A stretch of DNA of 64,000 nucleotides from Roseiarcus sp963758335. Lineage in GTDB: Bacteria; Pseudomonadota; Alphaproteobacteria; Rhizobiales; Beijerinckiaceae. The notes below the pieces were generated by a model that was not told the DNA's origin, ran no database searches, and saw nothing but the letters and a program-made list of their open reading frames with translations. The DNA lies in NCBI GenBank assembly GCA_963758335.1, contig CAVWVF010000004.1, positions 558,001 to 622,000 on the forward strand, in the 5' to 3' direction. This document shows positions 35,911 to 45,166 of the stretch, piece by piece. Each line of letters starts with the position of its first letter. The first letter of the stretch is position 1. The position numbers and the translations under genes were made by a program.

Positions 35911-35924
35911 TTGACGCGGATCAA
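35911..35924 (+). promoter_or_regulatory. FNR/FixK-type anaerobox upstream of phaC
   Basis: TTGA-CGCGGA-TCAA matches the TTGA-N6-TCAA core of FnrN/FixK-class activator sites exactly. It lies 88 bp upstream of the phaC ATG, which leaves space for a site centred about 40 bases before a start of transcription near 35959. Confidence 0.7.
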
Positions 35925-36011
35925 TGCCGACGGCCGTTCCCGTCCTATCCTTCGAGACGTGGGAGAAGGCGCGCCGGCCCGCGCATGATCCCACGCAAAC
36001 GGAGGAAGACG

Positions 36012-37886
36012 ATGCTGGATGAACCTCGCGCCCGGAAGAACGGGAACCTGACGTCGGCCGCGAAGGGGAAAGCGGCGGGGGAAGCGGACACGCGGTTGGC
36101 GCGCACGCTCGAGCGCGCCAAGGCGCCGCATTTCGCGCCGACCGCGCCGCCGCCGCCGTCGGTCGGCGGGCTGCCGAACTTCCGCACCGTCGACCGGTTG
36201 TCGCGTGCGCTGCTCGCTCGCGCGACCCACGGAATCTCCCCGGCCGCGCTGGCCGAGACCTGGGCCGATTGGCTGCTCCACCTTGCGTCCGCGCCGGGCA
36301 GGCGTCTTGAGCTTTTCCAGCGCGCAGCGATGACGACCGCCCGGTTCGGCCTTTGGCTGCCGGGTGCCGCGGCCGGAACGAAGCGCGAGGCGTTCGTCGA
36401 ACCAGCTCTGGGCGACAGGAGATTTTCCGATCCGGCCTACAATGGCCGTTCAACGTACTCGCGCAAGGCTTTCTCTCGACCGAAGCCTGGTGGGGGGAGG
36501 CGACCAGGAACGTGCCCGGTCTGGCGCACGACCGAGAGGCCGAGGTCGGCTTCATGACGCGCGCGCTCATCGACGTCTTTTCGCCCAGCAACATCCCGTG
36601 GCTGAACCCGGTGATCCTCGACAAGACCGTGAAGGAGGGCGGTTATAACCTCGTCTGCGGCGCCGCCTATTGGCTCGAGGATCTCGACCGTACGCTCGCC
36701 GCTAAGCCGCCCGCAGGGGCGGAGGCGTTCCAGGTCGGGCGTAACGTCGCGGTCACGCCCGGCAAGGTCGTCTATCGCAACGACCTGATGGAACTGATCC
36801 AGTATGAACCGGCGACCGACAAAGTCTTGTCCGAGCCGATCCTGATCATTCCGGCCTGGATCATGAAATATTACATCCTCGTTCTGGAGGCGCAGAGCTC
36901 GCTTGTGCGCTGGCTGATCGGGCGCGGCCACACCGTCTTCATGGTGTCGTGGAAGAACCCCGACGCGCGCGACCGCAACGTGAGCCTCGACGACTACCGC
37001 CGGCAGGGGGGACATGGCCGCGCTCGACGCCGTCTCGGCGATCGTCCCGAACCGGAAAGTCCACGCCTGCGGCTATTGCCTCGGCGGCACGATCCTGGCG
37101 ATCGCGGCCGCGACCATGGCGAGGGACAATGACGAGCGCATCGCGAGCCTCACGCTGCTCGCCTCCCAGACCGATTTCGCGGAGGCCGGCGAGATCATGC
37201 TCTTCCTTGACGAGCGGCAGGTGATGCTGCTCGACGATCTCATGTGGGACCAGGGCTATCTGGACAGCCGGCAGATGGCCGGCGCCTTTCAGGCCTTGCG
37301 CTCCGACGAGCTCATCTGGTCGAAGTTCATCCGCGAATACGTGCTCGGCGAGCGCGACGAACTGACGGCGCTGATGGCGTGGAACGCCGATCAGACCCGC
37401 ATGCCGGCGCGCATGCACAGCGAGTACCTGCACGGGCTCTATCTCGAGAACCGGCTCACGGCCGGGCGATACGCGGTCGACGGAAAGGTGATCGCGCTGC
37501 GCGACATCCGCGCGCCGATCTTCGCCGTCGGCACGGCGCGCGACCACATCGCGCCCTGGCGCTCGGTCTACAAGGTGACCCTGTTCTCGGACACCGACGT
37601 GACCTTTGCGCTTGCGTCCGGCGGCCACAATGTCGGCATCGTCAATCCTCCGTCGCAGGCGAGAGGCTCGTTCCAGCTCATGACGCGCCAAGAGGGGGAG
37701 CGCTACATGGACCCCGACGCGTGCCTCGCCACCGCGCCTCGCCAAGAGGATTCCTGGTGGCCGGCGTGGGAGGAGTGGGTCAGGGCTTCCGGCTCGAAGG
37801 ATGAGGTCGATCCGCCGCCGCTCGGCGCCGTCGAAGACGGATACCCGCCGCTCGCGGAGGCCCCCGGCTCCTACGTGTATGGGTGA
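36012..37886 (+). pseudogene. phaC: Class I poly(3-hydroxyalkanoate) synthase with two frameshifts
   Basis: PhaC polymerises 3-hydroxyacyl-CoA into PHA granules. The ATG follows GGAGGA. The N-terminal region (FRTVDRLSRALLARATHGIS), the core (WPFNVLAQGFLSTEAWW, PWLNPVILDKTVKEGGYNLV) and the C-terminal catalytic domain follow. The last holds the lipase-box Cys in ACGYCLGGT, the Asp in FAVGTARDHIAPW and the His in ALASGGHNVGI. One shift lies near 36435. A second lies in a G-run at about 37005, where one extra G separates the two frames. Total length (624 codons) is normal. With one-base corrections it would be intact, so sequencing error is plausible. Confidence 0.85.
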
Positions 37887-37970
37887 GGAGACAGCCTTTG
37901 TTGTCATGGCCGGGCTCGTCCTGGCTTGTCCCGGCCATGACGCCTATGAGGATAAGGCGCTCCTCTCCGC

Positions 37971-39065
37971 TCAGATTACCCTGCGGACCCAGCCGTATTC
38001 GTCCGCGATCTCGCCGCGCTGGATGCCGACGAGCTTCGCCTTTAAGGAGTTGGCCACCGGCCCGCCTCCGCCATTGCCGATGACGAAGCCGCCTTCGGCC
38101 GACTTGATCTCGCCGATCGGGGTGACGACCGCCGCGGTGCCGCAGGCGAAGCATTCGCGGAGCCTGTCGCTCGCCGCGTCCGCCCGCCACGCGTCATAGG
38201 CGTAGCGGTCCTCGCGCACCGTCCGGCCCTCCGCCCAGGCGAGGGCAATGATCGAATCGCGGGTGACGCCCGGCAAAATGGTGCCGCCGAGGGGCGGCGT
38301 CAGCATCGAGCCGTCGTCGAAGACGAAAAAGACGTTCATGCCGCCGAGTTCCTCGACCCACCTCCGTTCGGCGGCGTCAAGGAAGACGACTTGGTCGCAG
38401 CCGTGGCGGATCGCCTCGGCCTGGGCGACGAGGCTCGCGGCGTAGTTGCCGCCGCATTTGGCCGCGCCCGTTCCGCCGGGCGCGGCGCGGGTGTGGTCGG
38501 CCGACAGCCAGACGCTGACCGCCTTCTTGCCGCCCTTGAAATACGCGCCGACCGGCGAGGCGATCACCACGAACCAATATTCCGCCGCCGGGCGGACGCC
38601 GAGAAAGGCTTCGCTGGCGAACATGAAGGGGCGCAGGTAGAGACTGCCGTCGCCGCCTGGCACCCATTCGACGTCGACCTTCACCAATTCCTCGATCGCG
38701 CGCAAAAACGCCGCCTCGGGAAGGACGGGCATCGCGAGGCGCTCGGCCGAAGCCTGGAAACGGCGCGCGTTTTGCTCGGGGCGGAACAGGGCGACGCCGC
38801 CGTCGCGCAGGCGATAGGCCTTGAGGCCCTCGAAAATCTCTTGGGCGTAGTGCAGCACGGCGCTCGCGGGATCGAGGACGAAAGGCTCGCGGGGGCGCAA
38901 CTCCGCGTCGCACCAGCCGCGGCCCTGCGTCCAGCGGATGGACGCCATGTGGTCGGTGAAGATTCTGCCGAAGCCGGGGTCCTCGAGCATCGCCGCCCGG
39001 ACGTTCGCCGCGACCGGCGCGCGATGGGGGCGGCGGGTGAAAACGTGACCGTGCTCGGCGCTCAT
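37971..39065 (-). CDS. ilvE: Branched-chain amino-acid aminotransferase
   Basis: A 364-residue fold-type IV PLP aminotransferase that interconverts Leu/Ile/Val and their keto acids with glutamate. It begins MSAEHGHVFTRRPH. Characteristic motifs are FDHMxS-like GRIFTDHMASIRW, HYAQEIFEGLKAYR, LYLRPFMFASE, the PLP Lys in AAKCGGNYAASLVAQ, and EELGGMNVFFVF. A substrate-gating LPGVTRDSI and the C-terminal ECFACGTAAVVTPIGEI follow. It is full length. It ends convergently with phaC, 84 bp away. Confidence 0.88.
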   Translation of the reverse strand: MSAEHGHVFTRRPHRAPVAANVRAAMLEDPGFGRIFTDHMASIRWTQGRGWCDAELRPREPFVLDPASAVLHYAQEIFEGLKAYRLRDGGVALFRPEQNARRFQASAERLAMPVLPEAAFLRAIEELVKVDVEWVPGGDGSLYLRPFMFASEAFLGVRPAAEYWFVVIASPVGAYFKGGKKAVSVWLSADHTRAAPGGTGAAKCGGNYAASLVAQAEAIRHGCDQVVFLDAAERRWVEELGGMNVFFVFDDGSMLTPPLGGTILPGVTRDSIIALAWAEGRTVREDRYAYDAWRADAASDRLRECFACGTAAVVTPIGEIKSAEGGFVIGNGGGGPVANSLKAKLVGIQRGEIADEYGWVRRVI

Positions 39066-39347
39066 CGGCTTTGCATCCTGAAATGCATTTTGGCTTCTTT
39101 AGACCGCCGCCGAGGCGGGCGCCACTGTGCCCGGGCCAAACCGTGCGGGCGGCGCACGTGGCGAGTCGCCGGACCTCCAACGTCGACGGAAAGGCGCGGC
39201 CGGGGCGCCGACAATGCCGGGTTTGGCGGCCCCCCTGTCCTGACACGCATCGCCAGTCGGCGCTGAATCCGGTTTCCCTGGTTTCATCCCCCTCATTGCA
39301 TTTCCGTCCCCCAATTGAACCTTTTCAATGCGTTGCAGCAGCATTTC

Positions 39348-41081
39348 GTAATCGGGGCAAATTTCCGGGCGGAAGGGGGGAGTCAAGCGTCGGAAAGTAT
39401 GATTCAAGCTGGGGATGTCCGTTGATTCGGGTGATCCGCTTGAGCGCATGACGCCGGCCGAGCTCATCGGCCTGGTTCGCACTTTGATTGGCGAAGTGAC
39501 CCGCTTTCAGGCGGAGTACGAGAAGGTGAGCGGGGCGTTGGCCAAGCTGAGGGTCGAGCATCAGGCGGTCAAGGACGAACTGGCGCGATTGAAGAAACTG
39601 CCGCCGCGGCCGCCGCAGAAACCCTCGGGGATGGACAAGGCGACGGACCGACCGGATTCGCAAGCGAACGCGCCCAAGGGCGGGCGGTCGACGCAGCGGC
39701 GCGGCAGCAACCTGGACAAGCTGACGGTCACGCAAACCATCGAGGTGAAGGTCGACGCGCCAGCGGGTTCCCGCCACAAGGGCTACGAAGAGATCGTCGT
39801 TCAGGACTTGGTTCTGAATCCTTTGGTGACCCGCTATCGGCGCGAGCGCTGGCAAACGCCGGATGGGAAGACTCTGATCGCGCCGCTCGATCCCGGGATC
39901 GTCGGTGGCTATGGCCCGCATCTTCAGCGCCTGATCTTGATGCTGCACTTTCAGGGACAGATGACCTGCGAGCGGATTCTGGCGCTGCTGAACGGCGTCG
40001 GCGTGGTGATTTCGAAACGCCAGGTTGCGCCTGCTGGCCGCCAAGCTCGAGACGTTCCGCGCTGAGGACGCCGAGGTGCTGAAGACCGGATTGAGCAGCG
40101 CTTCCTTCGTCACGGTCGACGACACCGGCGCCCGCCATCGAGGCAAGAGCGGCGTGACGACCCAGATCGGTTCCGACAAGCTTCACCACGTTTCGAACCG
40201 GCCCGAGCAAGTCCCGCCTGGCGTTCCTGCGCAATCTCCTGGGCGGCGCGGCCTCTTACGTGGTCAACGAGGCGGCGCTCGTCTACATGCGGGCTTGCAA
40301 TCTGAGCCTCAGCCTCATCGACACGCTCGCGGGCCATCCGACGCGGCTTTTTGCGTCTCACGAAGACTGGACGAGCCATCTGAACGCGCTCGGATTCGCC
40401 GATCTCAGGATCACCCCCGATCCGGTGCGGGTCGCCAGCGAGGGTGCTCTGTGGGGCGCCGTTCGCGAGCAAGGCCTGCTCGGCCAAGCCATCGTCGTGT
40501 CAGACGGCGCCGGCCAGTTCCGCGTCGGCGAACACGCCTTGTGCTGGGTGCACGCCGAACGCCTGGTCCACAAGCTCATCCCCGCCAACGACAAGCAGCG
40601 CAACGCGATCGAGGTCGCACGGCGCATGATCTGGTGGTTCTATCGCGCCTTAAAAGAATACAAGCTCGCCCCGAGCCTCGAGAAAGCCGAGCGTTTGCGG
40701 GCGCAGTTCGACCGCATCTTCAACCGCTCCAGAACCGGCTACGCCACCCTCGACAGCCTGCTCAGGCGCCTCTTTCGCCTCAAGGACGATCTCTTGCGCG
40801 TCCTCGACCATCCCCATATTCCGCTGCACACCAACGCCTCGGAAAACGACATCCGCGTCTTCGTCACCAAGCGCAAAATCTCCGGCGGGACCCTCAGCGA
40901 CAGAGGCCGCGACGCCCGCGACGTCATGCTCGGGCTCGCCAAGACCTGCAGGAAGCTCAAAATCCCCTTCTTCGACTATCTCGGCGCTCGCCTCGCCATT
41001 CCAGGCCCCGAAATCCCCGATCTCGCAACTCTCGTCAGGCCCGCCCCAAGCTAACGCCGCCCGGAAATTCGCCCCGGTTAC
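39348..41081 (+). mobile_element. IS66-like insertion sequence with imperfect 25-bp ends
   Basis: The left end (39348-39372, GTAATCGGGGCAAATTTCCG) and the right end (41057-41081) are inverted repeats with two mismatches over 25 bases. The intervening frame is a transposase. The surrounding target duplication is not obvious. Confidence 0.7.
39415..41054 (+). pseudogene. IS66-family transposase in three frames
   Basis: The N-terminal coiled coil (EVTRFQAEYEKVSGALAK, RVEHQAVKDELARLKKLPPR) and linker are followed by the zinc-like and DDE parts. The first shift at about 40025 leads into KLETFRAEDAEVLKTGLS and FVTVDDTGARH (the first DDE Asp region). The second, near 40195, leads into FLRNLLGGAASYVVNE, AIVVSDGAGQFRVGEHALCW, and a C-terminal HTNASENDIRVFVTKRKISG with the Glu. 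All catalytic segments are present but spread over three frames, so the element cannot move by itself. Confidence 0.8.
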
Positions 41082-41675
41082 AGCATTTCTAGCCGAGATT
41101 CCGACCTTTCCATTCACCCGCCGCGACCTGCGCGGCGCGCCGGCCGACCTTCCGCATCGCTGCCTGGTGGTCCAGCCGATCGCTCCGGTCCCATGCACCC
41201 CTCTTCATGCAGCCTTCGCTCCGGTCGACCTGGTCCGCCCGAGTGGGGCTTCATCGCCCGACGCAACGCGGAGAGGCTCGAGCAGCGGCGAGTTCCCACG
41301 CCTGGCTCTTCCTCGCGACGGCTTTGGTAAAGTCGAAGCCGCTGTCCTTCAAAACCGCGCCCTCGCGCGGCATTAAGGCGCAGTCGAAGCGCGTTTTCGC
41401 GCAATGGACGCGGGAAGGGTCTTCCAAAGCTTTCCCTTTCCTTCCGTTTCTGGCGCCGAATTTAGACTTATCAACGCCTTGCAGGCGCGAGGCCGGGATG
41501 AGAGCCGTTGCCGGGAAACACGGGAGGAGACCTTGGGCTCCGCGAACCTGTCCACGAAACGACAACGGATAGCCGAACTGGCGAGGACGACGGCGGGGAC
41601 ATTATCACCTCCGTGCGCTTCTCGACAGGCGAGTCACGGACGGCGTCCTCTACGCCAACGCGAGCGAAACTCTGA
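41082..41675. other. Inter-element region with a group II intron protein remnant
   Basis: The only recognisable content is a plus-strand fragment at about 41520-41610 (REETLGSANLSTKRQRIAEL). This resembles the N-terminus of group II intron reverse transcriptases. The rest has no supported gene. Confidence 0.4.
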
Positions 41676-42856
41676 AATTATTTTCTTCGCTCTTATTGCA
41701 ATGTGTGTTGACATGAGCGATAAAGGCTCTGGGCATTTTGGGGGCGAAGATGAAGCCGTCGGATTTCGCGGGATGGCTGGCCGCGCTGTCGTCGTTGAGT
41801 GCGGCGCAGCGCCGTGTCGTGTTTCGCGAGCTCGCGCTCGCGGAAGCTGACGATCCCTGTGAGGAGGGCGTCGAGATCTGCGAACCGAGGTCTGCGGCGG
41901 GGGACGCGAAGAGGGCCGAGGAGCGCAGCGATGCGGTTGCGGCGACGCTTTCCGCATCGGGCGAGCGCGATATTTTCCGGGAAATCGCAAAGGAGCGTTA
42001 TTCGCGGACGGGATGTCCGCGCTGCGGCGCGCTCGATGTCCGGCCCTGGGGTGAGGCGAGAGGTTTGCCGCGCTATCGCTGCGTGGAATGCCGCAGGACT
42101 TTCAATCCGTTCACCGGCACTCCGGTGGCCGGCCTGCACAACAAGGATCGCTGGTTCGATCAGGCGCGAGCCCTGATCGAAGGGGAGAGCCTCGCCAAGG
42201 CGGCCGACCGCTGCCAGATCCACCCGAGCACCGCCTTCCGATGGCGGCATCGGTTTCTCGCCGCTCTCAACCTCGACAAACCCAAGAGCCTTTCGGGCAT
42301 CGTCGAGGCCGATGAAACATTCATACTCGAGTCCTTAAAGGGTCGGCGGGGCGGCCTCGCCAGGCCCGCGCGCCGCCGCGGCGGCAAAGCCGCCAAGCGC
42401 GGCCTCTCGGCCGAGCAGATTCCCGTCGTCGTGGCTCGCGACCGCAGCGGCGCCACGTTCGACGCCGTCCTGTCCCGCCTCGACGCCGCCAGCCTAAAAG
42501 AAGCGTTCGGCGAACGAATTCCGCCTTCAACCGATTTCTGCTGCGACGGCGGCTCGGCCATCACCGCTTTCGCCAAGCGGGCCAAGCTCAAAGTCCATGT
42601 CCTACCCGCGCCCGGCAACCCCAAGCCCGAAGAATCGCAGTTCCATATAAACAACGTCAACGCCTACCACGGACGCCTCAAAGAGTGGATGCGACGCTTC
42701 CACGGCGTCGCCACCGAAAACCTTCCCACGTACCTGAGTTGGCGCCGAACCCTCGAAGCCATGCCCGCCGATGGCGGCCCGGCTCCCTGGATCGCCGCCG
42801 CTGCCGGACTCGGACCGTATCAACACGAAACACAATAAGAGCGATTTTCTTTCCCC
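41676..42856 (+). mobile_element. IS1595-family insertion sequence, apparently complete
   Basis: The ends carry inverted words around TTCGCTCTTATTG on the left (41691-41703) and CAATAAGAGCGA on the right (42832-42843). An intact transposase lies between. It is the only complete-looking insertion sequence in the window. Confidence 0.65.
41750..42838 (+). CDS. IS1595-family transposase, intact
   Basis: A 362-residue ISXO2-like transposase. It has an N-terminal helical region and a zinc ribbon (RTGCPRCGALDVRPWGEARG, then YRCVECRRTFNPFTGTP). An HTH follows (EGESLAKAADRCQIHPSTAF, RWRHRFLAAL). The DDE-type catalytic parts are SGIVEADETFILESLKGRRG, TDFCCDGGSAITAFAK and HINNVNAYHGRLKEWMRRFH. Because all motifs are in one frame it may be active. 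It is unrelated at the sequence level to the IS1595 remnant at 8.4 kb. Confidence 0.88.
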   Translation: MKPSDFAGWLAALSSLSAAQRRVVFRELALAEADDPCEEGVEICEPRSAAGDAKRAEERSDAVAATLSASGERDIFREIAKERYSRTGCPRCGALDVRPWGEARGLPRYRCVECRRTFNPFTGTPVAGLHNKDRWFDQARALIEGESLAKAADRCQIHPSTAFRWRHRFLAALNLDKPKSLSGIVEADETFILESLKGRRGGLARPARRRGGKAAKRGLSAEQIPVVVARDRSGATFDAVLSRLDAASLKEAFGERIPPSTDFCCDGGSAITAFAKRAKLKVHVLPAPGNPKPEESQFHINNVNAYHGRLKEWMRRFHGVATENLPTYLSWRRTLEAMPADGGPAPWIAAAAGLGPYQHETQ

Positions 42857-43244
42857 GTTCCTCCAGGACGAAGGCCGGCCTCGTTTCAAAAATTCAGAAA
42901 ACGAGCATCGGCCTCGCCCGTCCTGAAAAGCTGCGAGCCGCTTTTTCGCCGCGGGCGCCGGCCTTATGCTCCGTCGCTCTTTCCATGCCTGCCTCGTGAC
43001 CCGCGCGCCCTCGGCTCGGGAGACGTCGAATTACGAACATAGCATGAACATAGGCAGTTGGAAAGACAATTTTTGATTCTTTGCGCGCTGGCCGCGAGAG
43101 CGAGCTTTCTCCAACTGGCCGGGCCAAATAGGGCTTCACGTGCGCCGGCGGGATCAGCTTCACCTCGAAAGGGTTAGAGAAGAGCTGGAATTCTTCCTGT
43201 TTCAGCCCGGCGCAGGAAGCGCGGCGGAGCGGGCGCGGGGCCGG
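42857..43244. other. No confident gene; unassigned coding-like fragment
   Basis: The minus strand between about 43095 and 43215 reads LKQEEFQLFSNPFEVKLIPP, then AHVKPYLARPVGE, which looks like real protein sequence but lacks a start and end. I do not recognise it. The rest is non-coding. Confidence 0.35.
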
Positions 43245-44606
43245 TCACAGCGCGCGTTCCCACCGCTCCCGATACGCCCCGAGACCCGGCAAGTTCCACG
43301 CCTCAGCCTGGGCGAGCCGCGGTGGGGCGTGCTTTCCGTTCCAATGCGCGAGCATGGCTGCGCCTTTTGCGGCGCCGGAGGCGGGCGCGACGAGCACGTC
43401 GCGGCCGGGCATGAGGGCGGCGAGCACGCCGGCGAAGGCGGGCGAGCGGTTGAAGCCGCCTTCGACGATGAGGTCGCCCGGCGCCTCGAGCAACTTCAGC
43501 ATGTGGGCGGCCATCAGCGCGCAATAGACGGTCGCCAGCGCCGACCGCCCGGCCGGTGTTTTCGGCGCTTCGCCCTCGATCCGGCCCTTCCGCCCGGCGA
43601 AAGGTCCACCCTGGTCGGTGAAGGCGGGCATGGCCATGGCGCCGGCGGCGACGAGCGCAGCGACGTCGGCTTCCTGAGCCGCCGCCGGCGGCTCGCCCGC
43701 CAGCACGGAAAATTCCCGTCCGAGCATCAGCCGCGCGGTCGGCACCGGGCGCCCGCGCACGTCGACATTGGCGAGCATGTCGGCCTTGGGGTCGAGTTTC
43801 GCCTTGCCGCCGACCGCCATGATGATCACCCAGGTGCCAGTCGAGAGGACCGTGAACGGATCGGTTCGCGAACCGAGATAGGGAACGAGGGACGCGTTGG
43901 AATCATGCGCGCCGCAGACGACGCGCGTCTCGGGTTTAAGCCCCATCGCCGCGGCGACCTCGGGCTCGAGCCGCCCGAGCGTCTCCCAGGCGCGGCGGAT
44001 CGGCGGAAAAAGCCGCGTCCAGCCTCGGCGCTCGACGAGGCTCGAAAGGCGTCCCTCGTTCGGCCGCCAGAGATCGGTGTGGGCGCCGAGCGAAGTAACT
44101 TCGGTCGCCATCGCGCCGCTGAGACGCCACGACCAGAACTGAGGGTAGGTCAGAAAAGCTCGCGCGGCCGCGAATTCATTGGAAAAATTCCGCTCGAGAT
44201 AGAAGATCTGGCGACCCAGATTGAGCCCGCGCGCGCTCAAGGGCGACAGGCACTCGTCGAACGGGGGGCGCGCCGCGTCATAGTCCGCATCGACCTCGCT
44301 AAAACCGTCAAACTCGTAGTCCATCGGTGGCAGCGCGGCGCCTTCGTCGGTCACCAGCACGCCCGAGGCGCCGTGGGTCGAGATCGAGATCGCCTCGATT
44401 GGAACTCGCGCCCCGGCCTCCTTGAGCGCTGCGAGAAGGAAGGCCCAGGCGCGCTCCGTATCGAGCCTGAGGTATGGACAGGCGGCGTCGGGGGCGAGCG
44501 GCGCGTTGGGGTGGGACCGCTCGGCGACAACCTGGCCCGCGCGGTCGAAGACGACGAGCTTGATGTTGGTCTTGCCGAGATCGAACACCGCGACGCAGGC
44601 GGTCAT
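43245..44606 (-). CDS. rhaK: L-rhamnulose kinase (FGGY family)
   Basis: A 453-residue FGGY carbohydrate kinase. In the rhizobial pathway RhaK acts on the rhamnose/rhamnulose branch and is needed for transport as well as phosphorylation. Motifs include the N-terminal phosphate loop FDLGKTNIKLVVFD, ISTHGASGVLV, VCGAHDSNASLVPYLGS (catalytic Asp), STGTWVI and GGFNRSPAFAGVLAALMPGR. The gene is the last of the rhaTPQSUK run and is separated from rhaU by a 52-bp perfect palindrome. No defects are visible. Confidence 0.9.
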   Translation of the reverse strand: MTACVAVFDLGKTNIKLVVFDRAGQVVAERSHPNAPLAPDAACPYLRLDTERAWAFLLAALKEAGARVPIEAISISTHGASGVLVTDEGAALPPMDYEFDGFSEVDADYDAARPPFDECLSPLSARGLNLGRQIFYLERNFSNEFAAARAFLTYPQFWSWRLSGAMATEVTSLGAHTDLWRPNEGRLSSLVERRGWTRLFPPIRRAWETLGRLEPEVAAAMGLKPETRVVCGAHDSNASLVPYLGSRTDPFTVLSTGTWVIIMAVGGKAKLDPKADMLANVDVRGRPVPTARLMLGREFSVLAGEPPAAAQEADVAALVAAGAMAMPAFTDQGGPFAGRKGRIEGEAPKTPAGRSALATVYCALMAAHMLKLLEAPGDLIVEGGFNRSPAFAGVLAALMPGRDVLVAPASGAAKGAAMLAHWNGKHAPPRLAQAEAWNLPGLGAYRERWERAL

Positions 44607-44627
44607 TCCGGCCTCCCCTCATCCGGC

Positions 44628-44679
44628 GGCGCTTCGCGCCACCTTCTCCTGCAGGCGGGAGAAGGTGGCGCGAAGCGCC
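44628..44679. repeat. Perfect 22-bp-armed palindrome (REP-like)
   Basis: The two arms (44628-44649 and 44658-44679) are exact reverse complements, with an eight-base centre. Short outer words CCTCAT and ATGAGG extend the symmetry. It lies between rhaU and rhaK, and could attenuate rhaK expression or protect mRNA ends. A related unit lies at 45.1 kb. Confidence 0.8.
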
Positions 44680-44728
44680 GTATGAGGGCAAGCGGTTGTT
44701 CGTAATCGCGACAAGCTCTCGTCCTCAA

Positions 44729-45043
44729 TCAGTCCAAATGAAACATCTCGAGCAGCGGAGCGGTGACCGGGCTGCCGTCGGGGTTGGCGGCCGTGATGTC
44801 CCTCATGTGCGCCCACCAGCGCTGCATGACCGGATTGAGCGGCAGTTCGTCCATGCCGTGGCGTTCGGTGCGCTCGAGATAGGCGAAGAGCGTGTTGGTC
44901 TCGGGGTCGAGAAAGATGGAATAGTTGCGGACGCCTCTTTCGCCGAGCAGCGCCTTGAGCTCCGGCCAGATCGAGTCATGGCGGCGGCGGTATTCGTGGG
45001 CCGGGCCGGGGTTGAGGAACATCTTGAAGGCGTATCGTGGCAT
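44729..45043 (-). CDS. rhaU: L-rhamnose mutarotase
   Basis: A 104-residue protein starting MPRYAFKMFLNPGPAHEYRR. It matches the rhamnose mutarotase family (RhaU in rhizobia, RhaM in enterics), which interconverts alpha and beta L-rhamnopyranose. Conserved features are HDSIWPELKALLGERGVRNY, LFAYLERTERHGMDELP, and the Trp-Trp-x2-Met (RWWAHMRDI) segment near the C-terminus. It sits between rhaS and rhaK, as in Rhizobium leguminosarum. Confidence 0.92.
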   Translation of the reverse strand: MPRYAFKMFLNPGPAHEYRRRHDSIWPELKALLGERGVRNYSIFLDPETNTLFAYLERTERHGMDELPLNPVMQRWWAHMRDITAANPDGSPVTAPLLEMFHLD

Positions 45044-45066
45044 GGACGGTTTGCTCCCGGCGACCC

Positions 45067-45162
45067 CTCATCCGTCGCGGCTTCGCCGCGCCACCTTCTC
45101 CCGCAAGCGGGAGAAGGGAACGCGCCCCTCTCCCGCGCGCGGGAGAGGGCTGGGGTGAGGGC
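45067..45162. repeat. REP-like hairpin pair
   Basis: Two adjacent GC-rich hairpins (CCTTCTCCCGCAAGCGGGAG with AAGG, then CTCTCCCGCGCGCGGGAGAG) lie between rhaS and rhaU. They are related in sequence to the palindrome between rhaU and rhaK. Confidence 0.65.
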
Positions 45163-45166
45163 GATC

